From contig JAANBB010000634.1 in assembly GCA_014621425.1 (NCBI GenBank), positions 1 through 18,582 of the forward strand: a stretch of 18,582 nucleotides of DNA, read 5' to 3'. Positions 1 through 10,442 of the stretch are shown here, one piece after another. The stretch comes from Cylindrodendrum hubeiense (Eukaryota > Ascomycota > Sordariomycetes > Hypocreales > Nectriaceae). Each line of letters starts with the position of its first letter. The stretch's first letter is position 1. A program made the position numbers and the translations under genes. A model generated the notes under the pieces. It did not search any database. It saw only the letters and a list, made by a program, of their open reading frames with translations, and was not told where the DNA came from.

Positions 1-464
1 GGGGGGTTTGCAATGTCTTGGGAGGCGCCAGTGAGCTGTTTCGTGGAGGGTAGTTGGGAACGACGTTGGATGCTGATGGGAGCGAGGCTGGCGTCTTGCA
101 GAATGACAGCCTCGACAGCCTTGGCTTGGACGGTGGGGTTGCGTTAGTGGCTTCGGCACCCTGCAACCGCCGCGTCCAGGGGCCCGTTGCATCGCTTACA
201 GGCTTGCGGATACAGGCTTACAGGCCTAGAAGCTTACAGGCCTACAGGCGCACAGGAGCTCATGGCACTGACTGCGCTGTGGGGTGCGTACCGTACCTGG
301 GGATTTGTGCTTATCTTATCAGCGCTCAACCCTCTCTGTGGAAAACGACCATTGGAGCTCAGCACCTTTCACGTGTGAGAGCGAGCGTCAAAGAGCATCA
401 CCAACGACAATCCCGTTCATACCCGGTGCAAATTGCCTCATCGTAGCAGTGTGATAGATATACT
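1..464. other. Upstream region of the NDUFAF7-like gene
   Basis: This stretch holds no gene I can support. The open frames in it (for example 54-446 on the plus strand) have no recognisable domain and run through a simple repeat. It probably contains the promoter and 5' leader of the gene starting at 465. I see no convincing TATA box. The part upstream of position 1 is missing, so the tail of another gene cannot be excluded. Confidence 0.6.
195..256. repeat. Imperfect TTACAGGC repeat cluster
   Basis: The octamer TTACAGGC or a one-base variant occurs at 196-203, 210-217, 218-225, 234-241 and 242-249, followed by CACAGG at 251-256. The spacing is irregular, so this is a degenerate simple repeat rather than a clean tandem array. 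A related patch with TACAGGCTACAGG lies near 4855-4867, in the promoter between the PTM1-like and cyclophilin genes. Confidence 0.6.
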
Positions 465-2164
465 ATGATGAGGCCTTTCACCGCGCGCTCCGTTCTGGGC
501 CTGGCCGCTGGCCGCCGGGCTCATCGGTCCGGCCTGTTCGCCTCATGTTCGACCGCCAGGAGCTTCTCATCCACCGTATATCGTCGTCAGACCGAGAGGA
601 CCTGGTCGACGCCCCTGGCCAAGCAGCTCTTTGAGGCCATTTCGGTGCGATGACCGCTCTAATGTCTCATATACCCGGCATCCAATGCTAACGGTTCGTT
701 CCTAGACCACTGGGCCCGTCCCTCTGGCCAGCTACATGCGTATGTGCTTGACTGGCGACGTGGGCGGCTACTATACCGGAGCAATTGCCGACGGGCGAGA
801 CCAATTCGGCGTCAAGGGCGACTTCGTCACGTCCCCCGAGATCTCCCAGGTCTTTGGCGAGCTGATCGGCATCTGGTTCATTGCCGAATGGATTAGCCAG
901 GGACGCCCCAAGGACGGCGTCCAGCTCATCGAGGTTGGACCGGGTCGTGGCACTCTCATGGATGATATGCTTCGGGTACGGCTTGACACATGCCAGGATC
1001 CTCAAGCTATAGCACCCGCTAACCTTGTTCACTAGACCATCCAGCGGTTCCCTGCCATGGCTGACAGCATAGATGCCGTATACATGGTTGAGGCCAGCCG
1101 CGAGCTCAGGGACGCTCAGAAGAAGCTTCTTTGTGGCCCGGATGCCTCGTCAACAGAGTCCAAGGTCGGCTCCCACAGTGCCAGCAAGCACAACAACCGG
1201 CCCATTGTCTGGACCGACACTATCAAGTCCATCCCGATCGGTTCGTGACCAACTTCTGCCTCCTAGACCACGCATATTAATGAGTCTCGGCACAGAACCG
1301 AATAGGATGCCCTTCATCGTTGCCCACGAGTTCTTCGATGCCCTCCCTATCCACAGTTTCCAATCGATCCTGGTTGAGGCTCCTCCTCCTCCGCCGCCTG
1401 GATCTCCTGCCGCGGCTAAGAAGCATCTGTCATCTGAGAATGCCCAGTCGACCATGGAGTGGCGCGAGATGATGGTCTCGCCAACACCACCCGGCGTCAC
1501 TCACGCCGATTTGGGAACACCCAAGTCTGAGCAGCACGAAGCCCCGCCAGAGTTCCAGCTGATTCTCTCCTCCGGCACTACGAGACACTCGCGCTTCGTG
1601 CCCGAGTCCTCGCCTCGCTTCCGCAAGCTCAAGCAGACGCCCAACTCGCTCATCGAGGTCTGTCCGGATGCCTCCATCTTCGCCACCGACTTTGCAACTC
1701 GCATTGGCGGCTCTCCCCAGCACCCCAAGCCGGTCCCCAGCGGTGCCGCGCTCATCCTCGACTACGGTACTTCCGACACAATTCCCATCAACTCCCTCAG
1801 GGGGATCCGCCAGCACAAGCGCGTGAACCCCCTTTCCGCCCCGGGTCTGGTCGACCTCAGCGTCGACGTCGATTTCACAGCCATCGCCGAGGTTGCCATG
1901 CTGGCCAGTGATGGCGTCGAGGTCCACGGCCCCGTACCCCAGGCAGACTTCTTGGAGGTCATGGGCATCCGTGAGCGCGCCGAGATGCTCACCAAGGCAC
2001 CCGGCGTCAATCAGGCGACTGCTGAAAACATCGACAAGGCCTGGAAACGTCTTGTCGACAAGGGCCCTGGCGGCATGGGCAAGGTATATAAAGCCCTTGC
2101 CATCTTGCCTGAGAACGAGGGTCGCCGTCGACCTGTTGGATTCGGTGGCGACGTCAGCGCCTGA
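465..2164 (+). CDS. NDUFAF7: Mitochondrial complex I assembly arginine methyltransferase, NDUFAF7/MidA family
   Basis: Four exons: 465-644, 706-975, 1036-1240 and 1296-2164, giving 507 residues. Introns are 61, 60 and 55 bp, the first two with GCTAAC branch sites just before the acceptor. The family consists of SAM-dependent methyltransferases (DUF185). The human member dimethylates an arginine of NDUFS2 early in complex I assembly in the mitochondrial matrix. Residues 1-45 are rich in Arg, Ser and Ala and nearly free of acidic residues, as expected of a mitochondrial presequence. Hallmarks follow: [15 protein letters not shown] at 61-75, [18 protein letters not shown] at 98-115, SAM motif I EVGPGRG at 136-142, and [14 protein letters not shown] at the start of exon 4. 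A proline- and serine-rich insert (coded at about 1375-1530) separates the core from the C-terminal half. ATG codons at 465 and 468 are adjacent, so the start is uncertain by one residue. The fourth exon was placed because only donor 1241 with acceptor 1295 keeps the frame open. The gene converges on the PTM1-like gene. Confidence 0.93.
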
Positions 2165-2467
2165 TGCCGATACTGATCTCCCAGCACCAGACAAGAAAAA
2201 GAGCACGTTTCAAGGAGCGAGAACCGGAAAGGTTGTACCATCATGTAACTGTGATATTGCCGTTGCCACACCGAGTTGGTGGCCCTGTACTGAACTAGTT
2301 GATTCCTATCCCGATCATGTAAACGCACACCAATCCTCCTCCCAGGGACCCAATGTTATAACGCAACAAAATCCCAAATCCGTTGATGAATGCTATAAAA
2401 CCTTGACTATACAAAAAGGGTTTGGAGGTCAATGACCCCGCGCTCATCCGAGAACGCTGCGACCGTT
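2165..2467. other. Convergent intergenic region
   Basis: These 303 bp lie between two stop codons facing each other and should hold both 3' trailers. The sequence is more AT-rich than the flanking exons. An AATAAA hexamer on the minus strand (2467-2472) overlaps the stop codon of the PTM1-like gene. I see no coding signal here. Confidence 0.6.
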
Positions 2468-4425
2468 TTATTTCTTTCGTACAAGCTTCGCGTCTTCTTC
2501 GTCGTCGCTGTCATCATCTGAGAACTTGTCGCCGTCCTCGCCAACAGCGAAAATGGTCTCGCCGTCTAGTGACTCGCGAGGAAGAGGTCGGTGCGACCTC
2601 TGTTGGCCGCCAGCCTGAGACGACCCAGCAACCGACGCCCCATTGAAGCGCGGGGGCTCGTCGTTTCGCTTGCCAATCTGAGCCTCCTCATCGTCAGAAT
2701 CTTCGCCCGGGACTCCAATGTCACCAATCTCAAAGTTGCCATCATCGTCTTGCGCAATTTCGTCACTCATAGCGAAGCGGCGGTTGTTGGCTGTGGGGCG
2801 CCAGATGTAGGCAACCCAGGCGACGTCGGCAAAGTAGACCAAGTTCAGCCAGCCGTCGAGAACGAACCATCTCGTCTTCCAGTGGAAAGGAACGAAATCA
2901 GGGTCGTTAACCGAGGCGAAGGTGAAGCTGTTGAAGAAGAAGAAGGCGAAGATGACGAGGATGCTGATGAGGATGGACCACCACAGTTTCTTGTACATGG
3001 ACTCCTTGACATGCTGCTTTCGCTCTCTAAGATCCTTAAGGGTGAAGTTGAGAGAGTTCAGGGTCCACACGTAAAAGGCAGTCAAGGTACCAGCAAGGGG
3101 TAGCACGATGAGGAGAACGAAGGGACCTATAGACTTGTGAGCGAGCCGATTGAGATTCGAGATACCAGAGGATGCAACTTACCAGCAGTCTCAGGGGTAA
3201 TGACGAGACTGGTAACGGAGTAGACGAGCCCGAAGAGGAAGTGGGCGGCAGCAAGCCATCGCACCCAGATCATGGTCCGCCCTAAAGTGGGCTTAACCAC
3301 GCCATAACCCATGCAGACGATGAGTAGCAGGAAGAAGGAGAAAGAGTTTCTGGCAGCGTTGAGGATTCCCACCACGGTGAGGAAGACCTTGGATCCAATA
3401 TTGGAACCGTGGCGGTTTTGATAATCTTTGCAATGTTAACACAAGATCTGCAGTGGAAAGTAAGGCAGACAAACCATAGAAGCCCCAAGTCAGAACCATT
3501 TCGACCACCAAGAATACCAAAATAGCCGTGATGTAGTTCTGGACAGCCACTGGGTGACGATTAGCAACCGTGTACGGGCGACGCTCGGACAATAAAGGTA
3601 CTCACGGATATCGTGTCGATGCTGGTAGTAAAGGAAACCCCAGTAGACAGCAACCAGGGCGTACAGGATGGTGATGCCACCGTAAAAGGGAAGTTTGGGG
3701 ATCTGGGTGGCCTGAAGTTCGCCATAGGCATTGCGGAACTCGACAACGGCGGAGTACTCGTCGGTGGTGTAGCCGTCGGTAACAACACAGTAGTATCCGG
3801 TCTTCTTGATAGCATATTTGATTGCGCCCGGCTCCTTCAAGTGGACAGCCTTTGTGGCGATGAGATTCTTGGACTTCTCAGCGGCGTTGGATGCTAGAAC
3901 GAATTTGCCAACGTCAGTCTTGTTGCAGTTGCCGGCCTTGACGTAGTCGTCGCTACAGATGGCGAGTCGCTAGATGCGCATCGGAGGTCAGTGAATAACC
4001 CCAACTCAGAAGATAGGAGAAAATCTCACGTTGTAGCCGAGTTCGGTATTGGGAATGCCCACTAGATTCCTGTCTTTCCATTCGAAAATGACCAGGCTGG
4101 TCATGGGGTCCTTGCCCTTGACGGTGGAATTGAGGAACTTGACGAGAATGAAGGGGTCGACAGGGCCTCCCCAGGAGCTTCGGCTGTACATGCCTGTTCT
4201 CTGTTAGGCCGCGGGACAGGTGCGCAATAATAGGTTATCAAACTAACCGGTGCAGTATTCTTGATTGCCCTCTTTGTTATCCTATGGTGGAGCATTGTTA
4301 GCATGCTGGTCGGCGGGCATCGTCTTCAAGATGGGGAGTCGTCAGCCGCGTACCAAGGCAATTTCCATGGCCTGGGCAGTCCACATGGACATGCCCAGCA
4401 TGAGGAGTCCTACAAGGAACCTCAT
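2468..4425 (-). CDS. PTM1: PTM1-type Golgi seven-transmembrane protein (GOST/Lung_7-TM_R family)
   Basis: Seven exons on the minus strand: 4425-4354, 4281-4248, 4193-4030, 3969-3606, 3549-3475, 3425-3183 and 3126-2468, giving 536 residues. Introns run from 49 to 75 bp. The family (yeast PTM1, human GPR107/GPR108/TMEM87) sits in the Golgi or endosomes and is linked to membrane traffic. Residues 1-18 look like a signal peptide (MRFLVGLLMLGMSMWTAQ). A luminal domain with YCTGMYSRSSWGG near 33-45 and paired cysteines extends to about 180. Hydrophobic segments lie near 183-205, 215-235, 250-264, 266-280, 288-311, 319-340, 366-386 and 404-426; the third and fourth may form one helical hairpin or a single pass. 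The signature GYGVVKPTLG is at 276-285. The tail from 438 is very acidic (GEDSDDEE, SDDDSDDEEDA) and ends in RKK, which is not a canonical KKxx signal. The exon 2 (34 bp) and exon 5 (75 bp) borders rest on frame and family match. It shares a divergent promoter with the cyclophilin gene. Confidence 0.92.
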
Positions 4426-5120
4426 CTTAGACGGGCGGCGGGCGGCGGTGTTGCGGGAGCTTCGGATGGCGGGCGCAGGCAGCGAAGATATGGAGGGACG
4501 AGTAGGGGTCGCTGGATGCGGCGGGAGGTTCGATGCGAATGGTGATGCGGCGTCGCAAGAAGATCTAGGCGAGCATGACGGGTCGGGCGAGGCGGTCCTC
4601 TTTGCGGGAGAGGGAGGATTGCGCGATATGAGTGGGTGCGCGCAAGAGGAAGACAGCGAGGAAGTGAAGGCGGGCTGTGGCTTGTTTCAAGATGTAAGAA
4701 GGAAGCTCTGGACAACGATGGAGATGGGCTGCGGATGGTTGGTGGTACCTGCGCTACGTATACGTAATTGGCTGCCCGTGATGCCAGGTCAGCAAGCCTC
4801 GAGAGGAAGAGCGATGGACCAACAGCCTACATACAGGAAAGGCACCTGCCTGGGTACAGGCTACAGGTACATGGCCACTGTAATGAGTGGGCCAGTCTTC
4901 CGCCGTAGCGCCCCCCTATGGAGGTACTACGTAGGCGTCTCCGCCCCCGACGATCGCTCCAAACACGGCCGATGATAAACGATAAGCCAGAGGTACCCCA
5001 TACGTACCAGGGCAACTTTTTAGGCCGGCGCATTTACCAAGCTCCACCAACACCATCCGTCTTCACGGTTGCGATACCTCACATCACCAGCCCAAACGCT
5101 TCCAATTCCTCAGCGCAACC
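4426..5120. promoter_or_regulatory. Divergent intergenic region between PTM1-like and Cyp8-like genes
   Basis: These 695 bp separate two start codons pointing away from each other, so they must hold both promoters and leaders. A plus-strand open frame at 4265-4975 overlaps exons 1 and 2 of the PTM1-like gene and has no domain; I treat it as chance. Both starts have acceptable contexts (CTAAGATGAG for the minus gene, GCAACCATGG for the plus gene). Simple-repeat-like sequence with TACAGG lies at 4830-4870. No TATA box is obvious. The TACGTA cluster is listed separately. Confidence 0.7.
4755..5006. promoter_or_regulatory. Cluster of TACGTA palindromes
   Basis: TACGTA occurs at 4755-4760 and 4761-4766 (together the 12-bp perfect palindrome TACGTATACGTA), at 4928-4933 inside the 8-bp palindrome CTACGTAG, and at 5001-5006. 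Scanning by eye I found none elsewhere in the window except 5145-5150, which is the exon 1/intron 1 junction of the cyclophilin gene and is explained by the splice donor. Chance predicts about 0.2 copies in 695 bp. A binding site for a regulator of one or both flanking genes is an inference; I cannot name the factor. Confidence 0.4.
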
Positions 5121-6964
5121 ATGGGTAAGGGAACGGACAAGCTCTACGTAAGTCGGCCCTCCTGCAACGCGCTGCTAATTGTCCGCTAACCACCTGTTTC
5201 GTCCTGCAGATCACGCACTCCGAGTGGTCGTCCTCCGACGCCTACTCAGCCAGCGTCGGCGCCAATGCTTCCTCTCGCAACCAGCACGCCACCACGTTCC
5301 GTCGCCTACCCTTCAACTTCTGCGCCGCAAGCCTCCAGCCATTCAAGAACCCCGTTTGCACCCCGGATGGCACCATATTCGACGTCGAGGTCATTGGCGC
5401 CTGGCTCGAGAAGCACCCCAACCAGAACCCCGTCGACGGCGAGCCTCTGCAGAAGAAGGATCTGATCCGCCTCAACTTTGCGCGGAATTCCGAATCCGAC
5501 TCCCTCGGCGCCGGCTTGAGTGATGGAAAGGGCGACTTGATCGATCCCGTCACGTACAAGGTCTTCACCGACAACACCCACATCGTCGCCATCCGCCATG
5601 GCACCTACGCCAACGTCTTCGCCTGGGACACAGTCGAGCGCATGAACATCAAGCCCAAAATGTGGCTCGACCTAGTCGATGATGAGGAGTTTACGCGCGC
5701 GAACATCATCACCCTCCAAGATCCCCAGAACGCAGCCAGCCGGAACCTCGAGCAGTTCAAGTACCTCAAGGACGGCCACGAGGCCCAACTAACCAAGGAG
5801 CAGGAGGAGGAACGACAAGCTGGTAATATCAACATGGGCGCCTTGGGAAACATGGGCGACAAGGTGCTACGCGCAAAGGCTGCGGTGGAAAAAGCCCGCA
5901 AGGCGCGGGAGCAGGGCGGCGACGTCAACCGCAGCTCAACCGCCCTCGCAAAGCCAGCCGCCGCTCCTGTGTTCCGGCAGTCGATGATCCAAGACAAGAA
6001 GCTGGCGGTCAACTCGGCCGCATATACCACGGGCAAGGCCGCCGCCAGTTTCACCAGCACCGGTCTGACGCCGGAGACGAGCGGCGAGAGGGCTCTCCTG
6101 ACAGACGAGGAGTATATGCTCAAGCCCAAGCGGGTCAAGGCCAAGGGCTACGCAAGGATGGAAACCAACCTAGGCGACATGACTATTGAGCTGCAGACTG
6201 AGACAGCGCCTAGGACCGTCTGGAACTTTATCAAGCTTGCACAGAAAGGGTACTACAAGGGCGTCGCCTTCCACCGAAACATACCCAACTTCATGATCCA
6301 AGGTGGCGATCCCTCTGGATCTGGCCGAGGCGGCGCCAGTATCTGGGGCAAATACTTTGACGATGAGTTTGACGGCCCCCTGACGCATAACGCACGTGGC
6401 ACCAGTGAGTGATGCCTCCTTTTCCGTTGTCCAGTGTGTCGAAACTAACCCTCTGTAGTGTCCATGGCCAACAAAGGCAAGAACACCAACTCGAGCCAGT
6501 TCTTTTTCGCATACAAGCCCACTCCCCACCTGGACCGCAAACACACCATCTTCGGTCGCGTCACCTCAGGGCTTGAAGTCCTTGACAAGATGGAAAATGT
6601 CCCCACTGACGGTTCAAACCGACCCCTGAACAAGATCGTCATCAAGGACGTCGTTGTCTTCGTCGACCCCTTTGAGGAGTTTCAGACCCAGCGCAAGGAA
6701 CAAGAGAAGACCACTCGGGAGAAGGAGGAAATCAAGCGACGCGGCGGTACCGAGGACGACAAGACAACCTGGACCGGTAAACGGATACGCAAAGATGGGA
6801 CGATTGAACCCACCGACTCCAGGGAGAGCGTCGGCAAGTACCTTAGGGCGCCACAGAGCACCTCGACAACGAATGAGGCGGATCTAGACGACGTTGACAC
6901 ATGGGAGGAACCAGCACGCAAGAAGATCAAAGGTGGCGGTTTTGGAAACTTTGACAGTTGGTAA
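5121..6964 (+). CDS. CYP8: U-box cyclophilin, peptidyl-prolyl isomerase-like 2 (PPIL2/Cyp8)
   Basis: Three exons: 5121-5147 (only nine residues), 5210-6404 and 6459-6964, giving 575 residues. Introns are 62 and 54 bp. The third exon restores [20 protein letters not shown], the expected cyclophilin core. Members of this family are nuclear, associate with the spliceosome, and combine a U-box ubiquitin ligase module with a prolyl isomerase domain. A U-box lies at about 40-105 ([15 protein letters not shown], then [14 protein letters not shown]). A charged linker follows. The cyclophilin domain spans about 322-482, with the catalytic set R365, F370, M371 and Q373 in [16 protein letters not shown]422-F423, and H436. 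The position of cyclophilin A Trp121 is His431, so cyclosporin binding is predicted to be weak; the lack of Trp is common in this family. A lysine- and glutamate-rich tail follows and ends in [10 protein letters not shown]. The start was chosen because [15 protein letters not shown] is the family N terminus. The stop lies 251 bp from the convergent Zn2Cys6 gene. Confidence 0.95.
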
Positions 6965-7215
6965 AATGGGCCATCACCCGCCTTCGCGAGAGTCCTTTCA
7001 GGCACCCGCAAATGTTAGTATGTGCCCTTTTTTGATTTCGTCTTTTCTCATTTCCAGAGAACTATGCTAAGGAAGCCACCAAAAGCTCCTCGGCCACATC
7101 GTACGGGTATCCAACCTCATAAACTCCATCGCTACATACATCGACGTAAAATCGCGAATAACAAAGAATGCTGACAAGTCTACGCTTAGACTCCACGAGC
7201 AAATACAGGCGGCAT

Positions 7216-9231
7216 CTAAACAACCTCGGGTGATTCCCCTTCCGGCAATAGTGAAACATCATCGAAGAAAGTGGCGCTCTGAGTAGCGGGTTCCTCCTTG
7301 GATTGTAGCATCTCAGCGACAACCCGTGCCTGCTCAAGGCCAGTCTCGCGGTGAATGGCATGTAGCCTGCTTATGGCGTACTGTTTCCTCTCGGCGGAAC
7401 AGGACAAGGACATACCAAGAATGTAGAGAGGCCAGATTATTGTATGGCTCGCGGACGCCAGGGTCATGAAGCACTCTGCACTGTCGTCCTGGCCGCCCAA
7501 GTTGGTCGGACTGAGGGGCGTTAGTCTCTCTAACCCGACTTGCGATTCGTGACCATGCACAGTCGGAAACGTGGGGTCTGCTGGCGGTGACATAACGCGG
7601 TATCGTTGTTCTTTGGTCGGGTTCGACACTGCGTGGTTTTGAAAGCTGACCACGCCAAAATGCTGGGGAACGCTGGCCACGATGGCCTCCCCTAGCAAGC
7701 CCAGCAGCTTTTTGGTCCTTGCCAATTGCTTCTGGTGACGATCTGACAACGATGCTAAGTCGGGGGCCTTGGAGCCCCGGTAAAATTGCTCCAGGATGGT
7801 CTCCAGCAGAAGCATGCGTACTGCTCGCACACCGTTCCAAACCGTGGCCTGTAACAGAGCAGGATACACAAAACACCACCGACCAAGGACCCGAGGGTCT
7901 GCTTGCGTCAGTTGGATCCGCCGATATTGCCAGGATAGGGGTAGCTCAGATAATATTGAATCAAATTCGTTGTCGATATGCGTCAACTTCTCCACGATAT
8001 CATCAATGCTGTGGAGTTTTCCTGACTTGATATCATATCGAACCTGAAGCGCTCTGTAGACGGGATCAACCAAGCGCCACGCTGGCCCATCCTGCTCAAG
8101 CGATGGTTGAAGCTCTTCACGGAGGTCGACCATGGCCTGGGGCATTGCCAGACCACTCTGGATGCAGCTAATCAGAACGGACTGGGAAATCATGATGAAC
8201 ATGCGAATGCCAGCTTTAGTTTGGAACTGGGCTGAGCCCCTCTTGCTGACGATCTTGGCGGCTCCGTCGACGTGGCTGTGCCATGCTTGCATTGTCTGAG
8301 GGCTGCGGCCAGTGATAGACTCGTAGGTGCCAAGTATCAGAACGGCGAGCAAAGTGGTGTCCTTGACGGCCGCGATATCATCGCTGAGGGCAGGGTACAA
8401 GAGCCCGAGGGCCATAACGTAGCTTTGGCGGGATCGGTCCATCAACTTAGTGCGATGGGCACGATGGGTACGCTGCTGAGAGAGACCGGCGAGTCCCACG
8501 GCCGCCATGCTGAAGGTCACAGTATCGCGTTGGATGTGGGCCGAGTCCGGGGGTTTCCAAACGTCGTAAGTGAAGGAGTAGTTCTGGTAGCAACCCCTGT
8601 CGGTCGCGACGTAACGGGCGAAGAAGAAGGCGGTACCTCGTTCCAGGAGCGAAGTAGACAAATTCTCCCCCTGCAATGCCTGGTCCAAGGATGGGTCGTC
8701 GGAATGGTCCTGAGTGGTGCCGGCATCGCCGTCATTGCTATCGGTGCTCTCTTGAGAAGGCGAACTGCTGCTCGGGCTGAGGACGGAGAAAACAGGGCCG
8801 CGGAGACGGTGACGGGCGGTGGGCCTCTGGATGGGGGGCTTCGGAGTGGCGCTCGGGACGGGCCGAGACGACGGGGATGAACATGTCGGGCCGGGAGTCT
8901 GCCCCTTCTTCCGTGCGTGAGACCGAGAGCGAGTCTTTGCCGCTTTGTTAATTACGTGGGAGCTCTCATCGCGGAACATGAGGTCGACCTGGTTGCGGTA
9001 GCCCGGACAATCCTGGTGACGCTTCACACACTGGCCACATGAGGGTTCTTTCTGGTCGCACTAAGATTCAAGATTGCAAGTCAGTAGGGACTCGGGCGGA
9101 CGAGCTGGGGAATGATGACGGCGGCGGTTTCGTCGAGGGGAGCGGTGACGGTGTTTTGGCACTAGACTTACGCGTATCTTACGGTCGCGACAGGTGGAGC
9201 AGCCCTTGGAGGGCTTGCCGCAGTAGACCAT
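7216..9231 (-). CDS. Zn2Cys6 fungal transcription factor
   Basis: Two exons on the minus strand: 9231-9172 and 9060-7216, giving 634 residues. The 111-bp intron has donor GTAAGT, branch CTGAC and acceptor TTAG. The spliced N terminus carries a complete zinc binuclear cluster with cysteines at 11, 14, 21, 28, 31 and 38 (C-x2-C-x6-C-x6-C-x2-C-x6-C). The intron falls exactly before the third cysteine. After the cluster come CPGYRNQVDLMFRDES and a basic stretch, then a Ser/Pro-rich, probably disordered region at roughly 60-140. The remainder is helical and resembles the fungal transcription factor regulatory domain (Fungal_trans_2-like), for example LLYPALSDDIAAVKDTTLLA and LILGTYESITGRSP. It is expected to act in the nucleus as a DNA-binding regulator, typically at CGG half-sites. 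The target pathway cannot be read from the protein. The start at 9231 is the first ATG after an in-frame TAA at 9270-9268. The next gene upstream on this strand, 1.8 kb away, is GH64. Confidence 0.9.
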
Positions 9232-9420
9232 GATGGGAGTTGTCGTCGGAGAGACACGAAGCTTCAATTATTGAGAGTCGGGCCGAGGCTCAGGAGGGTT
9301 GGTGTTGTTTGGGCTCGCTTGTTCTTGGTTAAGACCGAAACATGATGGATCATTGGCGGTGCTGCCTAGGGATTGTTTCAAGTAGTGGCCACGGTCCAGT
9401 CCGCTCAGCGCTTTAGGATT

Positions 9421-9480
9421 AGGAGCAAGAGCGAGAGGAACGAAAGCCAGAAGAAGAGAAAAAGGCAAAGAGGGGGCGAA
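9421..9480 (-). promoter_or_regulatory. Pyrimidine-rich leader/core promoter tract of the Zn2Cys6 gene
   Basis: The plus strand has no T in 60 consecutive bases and only seven C, so the sense strand of the regulator is almost pure C and T here. Such CT-rich tracts are common just upstream of transcription start sites in filamentous fungi. The tract lies 190-250 bases before the start codon, which would suit a leader of about 200 bases. The start site itself is an inference. Confidence 0.4.
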
Positions 9481-10023
9481 TTCCAGGTCGAGGCTCTGCT
9501 GGGTCTGGACTGATCTAGCCCGGAGATGGACAGGATCGCCTTGCTGGGCAAGGGGTATTGGGTTACTGCGGTGTCGCTGACGTCGAGATTGATAATTGAC
9601 GATGGAGGGACGCGGTCGACGCGCGGGAGTGGAGGGGCCAACTGGTGACCAGTGGGTACGGAAGATGGATGTGATCAGGCGGCGGATGCCGAGGTGGATA
9701 CGGAGGACAAGTAGGCAGATGGGCGGATAGGTAATCTGTAGATGGGTGGATAGGAAGAGTAGTTTAAACTGACAGCGTTGGGATCTGATGGGGGACGAGG
9801 GTGGAAGAAGGAAAAGATTTTGGTTTCCAACGAAATTCGGGCATTCGGGCTGAACTAATGGATGGAGGCATGGATGGATGGATTGGGGGCAGGAAGGTGG
9901 ACGTGTGGGATGGGGATGGACGGGGATGGACAGGGGCGTCGCGGGGGCGGTGCTGCTCTTTCCCTGGCAAACCCACATACTTGTAGTCCGTATACCCGAC
10001 TCCTCTCTCCATCCTTTGAGTGA

Positions 10024-10050
10024 AATGCATGAGGTGCATGAGATGCATAA
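10024..10050. repeat. Three-copy 9-bp tandem repeat
   Basis: Three consecutive 9-mers (AATGCATGA, GGTGCATGA, GATGCATAA) share the core TGCAT. They lie 20 bp from the 10-bp repeat that follows. Confidence 0.55.
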
Positions 10051-10070
10051 GGTATAGGGGCTGGCCCATC

Positions 10071-10117
10071 CATTCACATCCATTCACATCCACTCACATC
10101 CATTCACATCCCTTCAC
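10071..10117. repeat. 10-bp tandem repeat CATTCACATC
   Basis: Four full units lie at 10071-10080, 10081-10090, 10091-10100 (one mismatch, CACTCACATC) and 10101-10110, followed by a degenerate partial unit. On the minus strand it reads GATGTGAATG. Copy number is probably variable between strains. Confidence 0.85.
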
Positions 10118-10379
10118 CACGCCAGCAAAGCCTCAGCCCTGCCATCTGCAACTGCGGATTCCTGCTTGGCTGTGGCCGGAGGGGCAAGGGTCCGGTGAGC
10201 CGAGGGTCGCATTGGCAGCACTGGCAGTGATATTTCGGGCGGTGCCACACGTCGACACCCCAATTGCCCGCCTTAGCCAATCCACTATGCGGGGGAGACA
10301 GCCGTTGGCGGCCGTCTTGCCGCAGCATGCATCAAGGCCGTGCAGTACGGTATTGCCAGGTATATCGGATGCCAGTCGC

Positions 10380-10442
10380 CTTATAGGTACCTAGGTTGGG
10401 TAGCTCTGGGTACCTACCGACCTTGCCTACCTTAGGTAGTAC
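10380..10442. repeat. TAGGTACCT-type low-complexity DNA
   Basis: The segment is built from overlapping GGTACCTA, CCTAGG, GGTAG and CCTACC words, several of them palindromic. Sequence of this style is scattered through intergenic DNA of many sordariomycetes. I see no inverted terminal repeats or target-site duplication that would make it a mobile element. Confidence 0.5.

Noticed and set aside
1430..2206. 258-codon minus-strand open frame
   Set aside because: It is antisense to exon 4 of the NDUFAF7-like gene, which matches its family throughout. The antisense frame has no domain and arises from GC-rich codon use.
4265..4975. 236-codon plus-strand open frame
   Set aside because: It runs antisense over exons 1 and 2 of the PTM1-like gene and then through the divergent promoter. 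The peptide is low in complexity with no recognisable domain.
8272..8880. 202-codon plus-strand open frame
   Set aside because: Antisense to the Zn2Cys6 gene; no domain, no start context of note.
10380..10442. Palindromic GGTACCT/CCTAGG sequence as a possible mobile element
   Set aside because: No terminal inverted repeats, target-site duplication or coding remnant; it fits common low-complexity intergenic DNA.
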